Assembly (NCBI GenBank): GCA_937897005.1
Contig: CALCOQ010000082.1
Span: forward strand, 1 to 8,500
Direction: 5' to 3'
Length of the DNA: 8,500 nt
Source of the DNA: an uncultured euryarchaeote
Lineage (GTDB): Archaea > Thermoplasmatota > Poseidoniia > Poseidoniales > Poseidoniaceae
Shown: positions 1 through 6,461 of the stretch, one piece after another
Numbering within the stretch: the first letter of the stretch is position 1
Layout: each line of letters begins with the position of its first letter
Translations under genes and position numbers: made by a program
The notes under the pieces: model-generated
The model's input: only the letters and a program-made list of their open reading frames with translations
The model's database searches: none
What the model was told of the DNA's origin: nothing

Positions 1-14
1 CCGTACGCGTACGG
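1..14. repeat. Perfect 14-bp palindrome just downstream of nrdB
   Basis: The first 14 bases, CCGTACGCGTACGG, equal their own reverse complement. The site lies one base beyond the nrdB stop codon (TAA on the minus strand, 16-18). In RNA it could fold as a 5-bp stem (CCGTA/TACGG) with a CGCG loop. No T-tract can be seen because the window ends here. It could be a terminator-like hairpin, a protein-binding or methylation site, or chance. It may extend to the left of the window. Confidence 0.5.
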
Positions 15-15
15 T

Positions 16-1053
16 TTAGAAGTCTTCCTCCATTGAGAAACGCGTCTGTACCGATCCGAGGGATGTTCCCTGCGTCATCACACCTGCTTTCTGGTATTCA
101 GCCACCCTCTTCTCGAAGAAATTCGTCTTCCCCTGCATGGATATCATCTCCATCCATGGGAATGGATTCTCAGCATCGTAAATCTTGGAACAACCGAGTG
201 AAATTGCAAGCCGGTCAGCAACGAACTCGATATATTCGCACATCTGCTTTCCATTCATTCCGATCAACTTGACAGGTAGAGCAGAAGTAACGAACTCCTT
301 CTCTATCTCCACCGCTTCTGAAATGATGAAACGTATTCTGTTCTCTCCAGCCTTCTTCTCCAACTTGGAGTGCAAGAGACAGGCAAAGTCGCAATGAAGA
401 CCTTCGTCTCTTGAGATCAATTCATTGGAGAAGGTCAATCCCTGCATCAGGTTACGCTTCTTGAGCCAGAACAATGCACAGAAGGAACCTGAGAAGAAGA
501 TCCCCTCGACCGCTGCGAAGGCTATCAGACGTTCAGCGAAATTGCCCTTCTTACGCGACAACCAACGCAGTGCCCATTCAGCTTTCTTCATCACAGTAGG
601 TACAGTCTCGATCGCCTTGAACAAGTGGTTCTTCTCATCAGGGTCTGAGATGTATGTATCGATGAGCAAGGAATAGGTCTCAGCATGGATGTTCTCCATC
701 ATTATCTGGAATCCATAGAAGGCGCGAGCCTCGGGCCACTGAACCTCGTTGGAGAAATTGAGAACGAGATTCTCATTTACGATTCCATCACTGGCTGCGA
801 AGAAGGCGAGAACATGCTTGAGGAAGTGCTTCTCATCATCGCTCAGAGTCTCCCAATCCTTCAGGTCTTGAGCGAGGTCTATCTCTTCAGCAGTCCAGAA
901 ACTGGCCTGTTCCATCTTATACATCTCCCAGATATCAGCATGCTTGATCGGGAACAGCACAAAACGGTCAATATTCTCTTTGAGCATAGGTTCAATGAAC
1001 TCTGAACTGAGGTCGATATCCTGTCCTTCTCTGCTCTCTCCTGATTGCAACAT
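16..1053 (-). CDS. nrdB: Ribonucleoside-diphosphate reductase class Ia, small (R2/beta) subunit, eukaryote-like
   Basis: This is the radical-generating subunit of aerobic class I ribonucleotide reductase, which houses the diiron-tyrosyl cofactor and works with the R1 subunit to turn NDPs into dNDPs in the cytoplasm. Counting from ATG 1053 (345 aa), all metal ligands are present: D89, E120, H123, E183, E217 and H220, with the radical tyrosine at Y127 (ENIHAETY). Their spacings match mouse R2 exactly as I recall it (D139, E170, H173, Y177, E233, E267, H270). W53 and D216 of the radical-transfer path and a tail tyrosine, Y320 (RVAEYQ), are also kept. The C-terminus FSMEEDF resembles the eukaryotic R1-docking tail FTLDADF. 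The start is chosen because a GAGG Shine-Dalgarno site lies 7 nt upstream of ATG 1053; ATG 1056 and GTG 1059 are in frame and possible. No R1 gene is in view. It is transcribed divergently from dut. Confidence 0.96.
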   Translation of the reverse strand: MLQSGESREGQDIDLSSEFIEPMLKENIDRFVLFPIKHADIWEMYKMEQASFWTAEEIDLAQDLKDWETLSDDEKHFLKHVLAFFAASDGIVNENLVLNFSNEVQWPEARAFYGFQIMMENIHAETYSLLIDTYISDPDEKNHLFKAIETVPTVMKKAEWALRWLSRKKGNFAERLIAFAAVEGIFFSGSFCALFWLKKRNLMQGLTFSNELISRDEGLHCDFACLLHSKLEKKAGENRIRFIISEAVEIEKEFVTSALPVKLIGMNGKQMCEYIEFVADRLAISLGCSKIYDAENPFPWMEMISMQGKTNFFEKRVAEYQKAGVMTQGTSLGSVQTRFSMEEDF

Positions 1054-1112
1054 CATCACCCCTCTCTGTTCGACACTCCCACGCGCTAGAGTTCGTAACG
1101 CCTTCTGCAGGG

Positions 1113-1129
1113 GTAATAATCATTATCAC
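1113..1129. promoter_or_regulatory. AT-rich imperfect dyad in the nrdB-dut divergent region, candidate promoter/operator
   Basis: GTAATAAT-C-ATTATCAC is an 8-bp inverted repeat around a single central base with one mismatch. It is the most AT-rich stretch of the gap between the divergent nrdB and dut starts. Read on the minus strand it contains ATTATTA, which could serve as a TATA element placing an nrdB transcript start some 30-40 nt before its start codon. Read on the plus strand, TAATAAT could do the same for dut with a leader of about 55 nt. TATA elements are often near-symmetric, so the symmetry alone does not prove an operator. The rest of the gap (1054-1200) shows nothing else I can name. 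Confidence 0.35.
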
Positions 1130-1200
1130 TGAAACAGGGCTTTCAATCATCATTTCATCTTGGATGAACAGACCTGAGAAATGCTCCATCAGGGCAATCA

Positions 1201-1686
1201 ATGAAGACTTCCTACCTCTGCCCGACCGATATGGGAGATAATCCACTGACCGTCAGGTTCACTCGTCTTGACCCTGCCGCAACACCGCCGAGCCGCGCTA
1301 CCCCCTCCTCCGCAGGCTGGGATCTTCGGTGCCTTGAGGAGACTATCATCAAAAAGGGTCAGAGCGCTCGAATTCGTACTGGAATCGTGGTGGCGATACC
1401 TCAGGGTTGGGAGGGGCAGATACGCTCGCGCTCAAGCCTTGGAGCCAAGGGCATGATCATGCCGAATGGAGTTGGGACCATCGATTCTGATTATCGCGGC
1501 GAACTGATGGTACTAGCCACCTGGATAGGTGAAGGTGAGCAGTTCCACTTGAGCAAGGGGGAGCGATGTGCACAACTGTTGTTGGCAAGAGTTCCTGAAG
1601 TGGTGTTCGAGGAGATGGATGGAGTGGATGAACTCGGCCAGACCGAAAGAGGAAGCGGTGGATTCGGCTCTTCAGGAAGATTCTGA
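1201..1686 (+). CDS. dut: dUTP diphosphatase (trimeric dUTPase)
   Basis: It hydrolyses dUTP to dUMP and pyrophosphate, keeping uracil out of DNA and supplying dUMP for thymidylate synthesis. All five motifs of the homotrimeric family are seen in order: motif 1 SAGWDL (37-42, with W in place of the usual Y), motif 2 RSRSSLGAKG (75-84), motif 3 GTIDSDYRG (92-100, catalytic D95 and uracil-side Y98), motif 4 KGERCAQLLL (119-128), and the glycine-rich C-terminal motif 5 ERGSGGFGSSG (149-159), which closes over the phosphates. The length of 161 aa is normal. Start ATG 1201 has a weak AGGG six bases upstream. ATG 1231 (151 aa) would begin nearer to where family members usually start and cannot be excluded. 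lipB follows after 9 nt, so the two are probably co-transcribed. The divergent neighbour nrdB also serves dNTP metabolism. Confidence 0.95.
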   Translation: MKTSYLCPTDMGDNPLTVRFTRLDPAATPPSRATPSSAGWDLRCLEETIIKKGQSARIRTGIVVAIPQGWEGQIRSRSSLGAKGMIMPNGVGTIDSDYRGELMVLATWIGEGEQFHLSKGERCAQLLLARVPEVVFEEMDGVDELGQTERGSGGFGSSGRF

Positions 1687-1695
1687 GGCAGCAGT

Positions 1696-2313
1696 ATGGA
1701 ATTTCGTCTTCTCGGCCGCATCGAGCACTCTGTTGCCGATTCGCTGATGAGAGAGTTACAACAACAGAGAGTAGCAGGACAAACAGAGGATGTCATCTTG
1801 ATACTGGAGCATCCAGAGGTTGTGACCATCGGGCCCAGAGCGCGGAAAGAAGGAGTCACCATACCCGAGGATTACCTGTGCAACGAAGTCGACAGAGGTG
1901 GTGGAATCACTTGGCACGGACCGGGACAAGTGGTGGTCTATCCAATCATCCACTGGCAACAAGAGGATGAGAATAACGTCTCTCAGATCATCAACAAGAT
2001 CGAGAGTTGGATAATCACTGCGCTGGCGAAGATTGGAGTCGATGGGAAGCGCGACAAGAGAATGCAAGGCGTCTGGGTAGATGGGCATAAGGTTGCAAGT
2101 ATCGGATTGTCTTTCCTGCGATGGGTCTCACGACATGGATTCACCATCAATCACAACACTCCAGAAGGGAGGGTCGAAGGCATCTCTGGTTGTGGACTTG
2201 GGGCTGAAGTCACAACCTCTCTGTCTCAATTAGGGCATGATGTGAACGAGGAAGCTGTCATCGATTCCTTGATCTCGACCGCTGAATCCTGCTTGAATCG
2301 TAATATCTCCTGA
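1696..2313 (+). CDS. lipB: Octanoyl-[acyl-carrier/lipoyl domain] transferase LipB
   Basis: The LipB family moves octanoate from a carrier (acyl carrier protein in bacteria) to the lipoyl-domain lysine of 2-oxoacid dehydrogenase or GcvH proteins, the first step of lipoate assembly before LipA. The protein has 205 aa, near the family norm. The signature DRGGGITWHGPGQ spans residues 66-78, with conserved H74. The catalytic pair is visible as K132 in GHKVASIG and C166 in SGCGLG, with the linking segment RWVSRHGFTINHNT (142-155) typical of LipB rather than LplA. ATG 1696 is preceded by GAGG overlapping the dut stop codon, about 6 nt away, which fits translational coupling. LipB is less usual than LplA-type ligases in archaea, and the acyl donor there is unclear. 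No lipA or dehydrogenase gene is in the window. Confidence 0.93.
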   Translation: MEFRLLGRIEHSVADSLMRELQQQRVAGQTEDVILILEHPEVVTIGPRARKEGVTIPEDYLCNEVDRGGGITWHGPGQVVVYPIIHWQQEDENNVSQIINKIESWIITALAKIGVDGKRDKRMQGVWVDGHKVASIGLSFLRWVSRHGFTINHNTPEGRVEGISGCGLGAEVTTSLSQLGHDVNEEAVIDSLISTAESCLNRNIS

Positions 2314-2321
2314 CAAGTTGG

Positions 2322-2347
2322 TATATCTTCACCGGTCGTTCATATAC
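2322..2347 (+). promoter_or_regulatory. Candidate TATA boxes upstream of the secreted-protein gene
   Basis: Two TATA-like hexamers, TATATC (2322-2327) and ATATAC (2342-2347), lie in the 55-bp gap after lipB. ATATAC is centred about 24 nt before ATG 2369. This is the usual archaeal TATA-to-start distance if the transcript begins at or near the start codon, so a leaderless mRNA is plausible. This agrees with the absence of a Shine-Dalgarno site before 2369. The upstream TATATC would instead give a leader of about 20 nt. The promoter assignment is inferred from spacing only. Confidence 0.45.
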
Positions 2348-2360
2348 TGAGCCGTATGAA
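2339..2360. repeat. Inverted repeat TTCATA-N10-TATGAA overlapping the promoter region
   Basis: Two perfect 6-bp half-sites, TTCATA (2339-2344) and TATGAA (2355-2360), are separated by 10 bp, so their centres are 16 bp apart. The left half overlaps the TATA-like ATATAC, and the right half ends 8 bp before ATG 2369. The position suits a repressor site, but a 6-bp dyad in AT-rich promoter DNA can arise by chance. Confidence 0.3.
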
Positions 2361-2368
2361 ACAGTCTC

Positions 2369-4039
2369 ATGCGAACCGGAAGAACCACCGCTGCAATATT
2401 GATGATGAGCCTGATGTTGATCGCCATACCAAGCGCTACCGCTGAACAGATAGTGGACAGTGCTGAAGACAAGGTGATCGACTATACGAACGAAAGAATC
2501 GAAATCGTGCTAGATGAAGATGAAGGGGAATTGAAAATGATTCTCGGAAATTCACGCATGCACCTTGAATGGGGAGTCGAAGGCGACCCTGGTGCAATTT
2601 CACTGTTGACCGCTCAGACCCATTACATGGGTGTGGCTGATGCCTACGGCGATGATGGACACTTCAAGAAGCGGATCGGAATCCCGATGCACACCATGTT
2701 CTATCAGAAATTGGATGGAATACTGGAGTATGAGGATTCCAACGGTGATGGCCTGTTCAATGTCCGTGGCCAGGGCCTTGCTGGAACCCTTGATGACATG
2801 GCGGGAAAGGATCTGGAAACAGAGCCTATCGCCAAATGGATTGATTTCCGCGAAGTATCGTGGGAGATGACTGACTTCTCGCAGAGTTGTAGCAACAACA
2901 CCTGCGAAATCGTGTTCATACTGGAGTCCTCGAATCTCCAATACGATCTGGCTGACAATGATTCAGATGAACAACTTGACCTTGTTCGCTACATCTTCAG
3001 AGTCAACACCCAAGAAAAGACTCTGGAGGTCGAGAACATGCCTCATTATCAAGTCAAGTATCACAAGGCTGGAGACGAGAAAGCAAAGATCGACAAGAGT
3101 GAGCAAAGAGGAACCAAGAATGTCACCGCCAACGTACTGAACAGCGTATGGAAATATGATCAAGTGATCAACGGATGGGATGCATCCTCGAATGATTCTC
3201 GCCTGATGACCATCGTCGAATATGGCATGGGAGCATACATGTCAGAAACAGTTGCGGACTGGGCCAAGGAACAATTCGGCAAACTGCCAGGCCCCAAGCC
3301 ATTCGCTGGACATGCGCCTTCAAAGAAAGACCTCGGACCTCGCGGCCCGCAGATGGATACGCACGATGATTTCGGACACCCACTCAAGTGTGGCCTGGAC
3401 TATGTGCAGAAAGGTGACATGCAAGGGAATTCCAGTGTCAGGGACCAGGTCAAGGAGTACCGCGACACACATTGCTCAAGTGATGGAGATGAACTCAGTG
3501 AAGAGCGAGTGAAGAATTCCTCCATGGTACGTGCTGGCGGAGTACACTTCGACAATAATGGTGCCCGTATGGGCAGTGTACGTTGGGTTTCCAACGCCAC
3601 CATCGACGGAGTTGAGGAAGAAGTTCTATTCCAGATCCACGGAATACGACCAGTGGTCAAAGCTGACCTCAGGAACAACAGCCTTCCCGATGGGCACTAC
3701 AAAGGGATGAGAATGATAGGTGGCTACAACCACCCGGTCGGAGATAACATCACTCATGACCCAGAATACGATGTCGATGTCCTGACTCTGGATACGATGG
3801 CCTTCGGAGAACCTCTGGAGATGTTCGCAGATCAGCGTGGCCGTATTCAGATGCTGTTGAAGATCGCTCCAATTCTTGGTGGAGTGATAATCATTGGAAT
3901 CGCTGGTACGATAATGGTGGCCCGCCGAAATGCCAAGAAGGCGGCCATGATTCCACAATCCGCAGAATTTCCCACCCTTGGACAATTGACTGAGCGCGGG
4001 AATGATTGGACACAATATGAGAAGCGCAATGATGGTTGA
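2369..4039 (+). CDS. Secreted, C-terminally membrane-anchored acidic protein of unknown function
   Basis: I do not recognise a family. Residues 1-25 form a signal peptide (basic MRTGR start, hydrophobic AAILMMSLMLIAI, likely cleavage after SATA). A large ectodomain of about 470 residues follows, then one transmembrane segment (about 498-517, rich in I, G and V) with basic ARRNAKK on its cytoplasmic side and a 36-residue tail. This predicts type I topology on the cell surface. Two short aspartate-rich loops, DSNGDGLFN (123-131) and DNDSDEQLD (196-204), look like calcium-binding DxNxDG-type loops. Nine N-x-S/T sequons (N176, 197, 251, 275, 354, 383, 409, 436, 460) all lie outside the membrane. 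Four cysteines (C174, C179, C341, C369) could form disulfides. There is no recognisable protease or transporter motif. The start is chosen for the signal peptide and TATA spacing. It may be a surface or S-layer-associated structural or sensory protein, but the function is unknown. Confidence 0.85.
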   Translation: MRTGRTTAAILMMSLMLIAIPSATAEQIVDSAEDKVIDYTNERIEIVLDEDEGELKMILGNSRMHLEWGVEGDPGAISLLTAQTHYMGVADAYGDDGHFKKRIGIPMHTMFYQKLDGILEYEDSNGDGLFNVRGQGLAGTLDDMAGKDLETEPIAKWIDFREVSWEMTDFSQSCSNNTCEIVFILESSNLQYDLADNDSDEQLDLVRYIFRVNTQEKTLEVENMPHYQVKYHKAGDEKAKIDKSEQRGTKNVTANVLNSVWKYDQVINGWDASSNDSRLMTIVEYGMGAYMSETVADWAKEQFGKLPGPKPFAGHAPSKKDLGPRGPQMDTHDDFGHPLKCGLDYVQKGDMQGNSSVRDQVKEYRDTHCSSDGDELSEERVKNSSMVRAGGVHFDNNGARMGSVRWVSNATIDGVEEEVLFQIHGIRPVVKADLRNNSLPDGHYKGMRMIGGYNHPVGDNITHDPEYDVDVLTLDTMAFGEPLEMFADQRGRIQMLLKIAPILGGVIIIGIAGTIMVARRNAKKAAMIPQSAEFPTLGQLTERGNDWTQYEKRNDG

Positions 4040-4092
4040 ACATCGCTGCATGGACGGCATCTTCATCCACCTCGCCCCATGAAGGCGTGAGA

Positions 4093-4098
4093 GGAGGG
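4093..4098 (+). promoter_or_regulatory. Strong Shine-Dalgarno site selecting GTG 4105
   Basis: GGAGGG lies 6 nt before GTG 4105, an ideal spacing. The longer reading from TTG 4036 would overlap the stop codon of the previous gene and add 23 residues of low-complexity Ser/Gly/Arg sequence with no Shine-Dalgarno support, so GTG 4105 is preferred. Confidence 0.6.
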
Positions 4099-4104
4099 AG
4101 ACGT

Positions 4105-5298
4105 GTGAGCAGCGGGCGACCCAGTAACAGGGATAGATTTCTGCTCTCATTATCAGGATGTCAAGAGCATCAGGAACGCTATGAATATCCACGCAGATTC
4201 AGCCAACGCGGCCTGGTGCAAAGGCTGGAAATGGCACAATCACACATCTCAAGGACTGTCAAGGGCTTGATTGATGAAGGGCTAATCATCTCTCAGAGAC
4301 GTAGAGTCGCCAATGAGCGAAAGAGGGTGACAGCGTATCTGCTGACCGACAAGGGAATAGATCTGACCAGAGCATTGAATAGCGAACTGCGGCAAAGAGA
4401 AGTCCTGTATCGAGGCCAAGATGGTGAACTGTCAAGGGCCAATGTTGCAGACCTTTTTCCAGACCTGGAAGCATTGGAGGTGGCCAACCTTCTGAAGCGA
4501 GCAGAAATTCATGATAGCATGCTTCTCGTCGACTCACCAGAATCCGTCGATGAAGGAGACCTGGACCTTTCGAGTGAAACCATCTCCCTTCTGGTCGAAA
4601 TGGCGGACCTGAGGATGAGCCAAGGCCAGATCAACAAAGCTGCACGAGGCCTCAGAAGAGCAGCCACACTTCACCGAAGGCAAGGAAACAGAATCGGGGA
4701 AGTGAAATGCCTCTTGAACGCAGCAGGACTAGATGGCATGCTGGAGGATTCCAGACACGCATGGAAGATGATGAGAGACTCCGGGCTGGAAAGGTACAGT
4801 GGCGATGAATTGTTGACTATCTGGTCCCATCTGGGCGATGAAGAGATGATCGAACATTGTCCACCACACATTAGTTCGTACATACTCTGTAGCCTTGGAA
4901 GAAACAGTATCGATGAGGTTCCAGATTCAATCGAAGGAAATGCATTGCAGAATGCGATATGGCGGGGAAAGAGGCTCTCACTCGAACTCGATTGCAGTGG
5001 AGATGATACACCAGATATCGATGAAGAAGAGGTGATGGAGGTCATCTTAGACCTTTCCAAGGGTCATGCATCACGACCTGAATTGGTTGCTGACATCGCT
5101 CTCAAACATTCCTCAGAAAAAGCGCTGAGGGCGGCATGGAATCTTGAACTCAGCACTGAGAGTGCGGGGCATATTGGATTCTCTCTATTCTTGAAGAACG
5201 GCAACGACAGTATTCTCAAGGTTCTGATGGAGCGCTTCGAGGCTGAAGGAGACTCTGCTGGAGTTGAAGTCTGCAAACGACTATTGTCAAGAGTATGA
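4105..5298 (+). CDS. Winged-helix DNA-binding protein with C-terminal helical (TPR-like) repeats
   Basis: From GTG 4105 the product has 397 aa. Residues 32-61 form a helix-turn-helix (FSQRGLVQRLEM, then QSHISRTVKGLIDEGLI), followed by a basic wing (QRRRVANERKRVTAYLLTDKG, about 64-84) typical of MarR-like winged-helix proteins. The HTH order, the 'LIDEGLI' end of the recognition helix and the 'LTDKG' strand support this. The remaining 300 residues are acidic and mostly helical. Residues about 158-209 resemble a tetratricopeptide pair (LRMSQGQINKAARGLRRAA). There is no NTPase P-loop, receiver or ligand domain that I can name. It probably acts as a cytosolic transcription regulator or scaffold whose helical part binds a protein partner. 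It lies 65 nt after the secreted-protein gene and may be co-transcribed with it. The target is unknown. A TTG start at 4036 is the alternative. Confidence 0.75.
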   Translation: MSSGRPSNRDRFLLSLSGCQEHQERYEYPRRFSQRGLVQRLEMAQSHISRTVKGLIDEGLIISQRRRVANERKRVTAYLLTDKGIDLTRALNSELRQREVLYRGQDGELSRANVADLFPDLEALEVANLLKRAEIHDSMLLVDSPESVDEGDLDLSSETISLLVEMADLRMSQGQINKAARGLRRAATLHRRQGNRIGEVKCLLNAAGLDGMLEDSRHAWKMMRDSGLERYSGDELLTIWSHLGDEEMIEHCPPHISSYILCSLGRNSIDEVPDSIEGNALQNAIWRGKRLSLELDCSGDDTPDIDEEEVMEVILDLSKGHASRPELVADIALKHSSEKALRAAWNLELSTESAGHIGFSLFLKNGNDSILKVLMERFEAEGDSAGVEVCKRLLSRV

Positions 5299-5314
5299 AC
5301 CCCCTCTCACATCT

Positions 5315-6442
5315 ATGGCAGGAGTCTGGTGGCCACAGAATGGACCTGCTGTCCACGGTTCAGAGATTCCTCCTTTCTCGCATCTCGACTGGTACATCTC
5401 CAGATTGATGGAAAAGAGAGAGCACGACCTATCACAATCAGGCTTGCAACTGGATTGGTCAAAGGAATTGGATGGAGTTCAAGATCTGTTGGTTCATCCA
5501 TTCAATGATGGTATTGATGTCCGACAGATGATCGCAGACAGAGAGGGTGTCTCGATAGAAAGAGTGGTCCCCACTCATGGTACCACAGATGCCATTCACC
5601 TAGCACTGGCAGCAGCACTTCCTCCAGGTTCCAAAAGATTGGCAGTTGAGATGCCTGCCTACACACCGGTTTGCCACAGCGCAAGATTGATGGGGCTTGA
5701 AACAGTCGAATTCGAACGCATCATCGATGGTCCCGGAGCATGGAGATTGGACCGTGAAAGGTTGTCCGAACTCATCCCAACCGTAGATGGTGTCTTGTTC
5801 ACTCCAGTTCTCAACCCAACCGGATTCAAGGTGACGGATGATGACCTTGAATGGTTGGTGGAAGCGACCAGGATGGAAGGAATTCCACTTCTCGCTGATG
5901 AGGTATATGATGACTGCATGAGACGTTCCGATCAATACAAGCCTCTGCACAGTCTGGGAAATCACTGTGTCAGCATGAGCTCACTCACAAAGATCTATGG
6001 TCTTGGAGCACTCCGTTTCGGTTGGTTCATCGGTAGTGAAGAAGTTGCCATCAATGGCCATAGAGCATTCCAGACATTCAATGGAATGATGGCGATTCCG
6101 AGTGCCCGTCTAGCCATTGCAGCATGGCCTCATCTGGAACGTGCCTTGGATGCGATAGAAGAGAGACGGAAGCATAACATCCCCTTGTTGGAATCGATAC
6201 TGGAGAAACATGGAATCGAATGGCAGGCTCCTCCATTCGGGGTTTTCGGGGCTTTCGATATTGGTTGTGATGCTCTAGAGTTGATTGATGGAATCGCAGC
6301 AGAGGAAGGGTTACTGGTCGTTCCTGGATGCATGTTTCACAAGAACCTGTCAACGTGGATTCGAGTTGCTTGGTCCAAGGAACCGAAGGTTTTCAAAGAG
6401 GATGTGAAAGCCCTTGACAGAGTCCTTGCAAGGTTAGGGTAA
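5315..6442 (+). CDS. PLP-dependent aminotransferase, class I/II (fold type I)
   Basis: A pyridoxal-phosphate aminotransferase of the aspartate aminotransferase superfamily, 375 aa from ATG 5315. Seen in order: GTTDAIHLAL (89-98) for the cofactor phosphate, PAYTP with ring-stacking Y116 (114-118), PVLNPTGF with N167 (164-171), ADEVYDD with D195 and Y198 (194-200) that contact the pyridine and its hydroxyl, the Schiff-base lysine K226 in SLTKIYGLGALRFGW with R234, and R350 in TWIRVAW, the substrate-carboxylate arginine. All catalytic residues are intact, so an active transaminase or related PLP enzyme is likely. The amino-acid substrate cannot be told from sequence alone, and no biosynthetic partner sits nearby. 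The start is 16 nt after the upstream stop and lacks a Shine-Dalgarno site. An in-frame TTG at 5264 would overlap the upstream gene by 35 nt and is less likely. Confidence 0.9.
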   Translation: MAGVWWPQNGPAVHGSEIPPFSHLDWYISRLMEKREHDLSQSGLQLDWSKELDGVQDLLVHPFNDGIDVRQMIADREGVSIERVVPTHGTTDAIHLALAAALPPGSKRLAVEMPAYTPVCHSARLMGLETVEFERIIDGPGAWRLDRERLSELIPTVDGVLFTPVLNPTGFKVTDDDLEWLVEATRMEGIPLLADEVYDDCMRRSDQYKPLHSLGNHCVSMSSLTKIYGLGALRFGWFIGSEEVAINGHRAFQTFNGMMAIPSARLAIAAWPHLERALDAIEERRKHNIPLLESILEKHGIEWQAPPFGVFGAFDIGCDALELIDGIAAEEGLLVVPGCMFHKNLSTWIRVAWSKEPKVFKEDVKALDRVLARLG

Positions 6443-6461
6443 ATAACAGGATGAGTGAATC

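Noticed and set aside
992..1246. Minus-strand 84-codon open frame across the nrdB-dut gap
   Set aside because: It overlaps both the 5' end of nrdB in another frame and the dut start, has no recognisable domain, and would occupy the shared promoter region.
1491..1862. Minus-strand 123-codon open frame antisense to dut and lipB
   Set aside because: Both overlapped genes have complete family motifs on the plus strand, and this frame is Ser/Pro-rich without a domain.
4036..4104. TTG start overlapping the stop of the secreted-protein gene, giving 23 extra residues on the winged-helix protein
   Set aside because: It has no Shine-Dalgarno support, while GTG 4105 has GGAGGG at ideal spacing. The added residues are low-complexity.
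3626..4192. Minus-strand 188-codon open frame antisense to the secreted protein and winged-helix gene
   Set aside because: It is almost wholly antisense to a gene with a clear signal peptide and TM segment. Its composition (Cys, Trp, His, Ile scattered) fits a shadow frame, and no motif is seen.
5264..5314. TTG start extending the aminotransferase into the upstream gene
   Set aside because: It needs a 35-nt overlap and a rare start. The added 17 residues carry no family motif.
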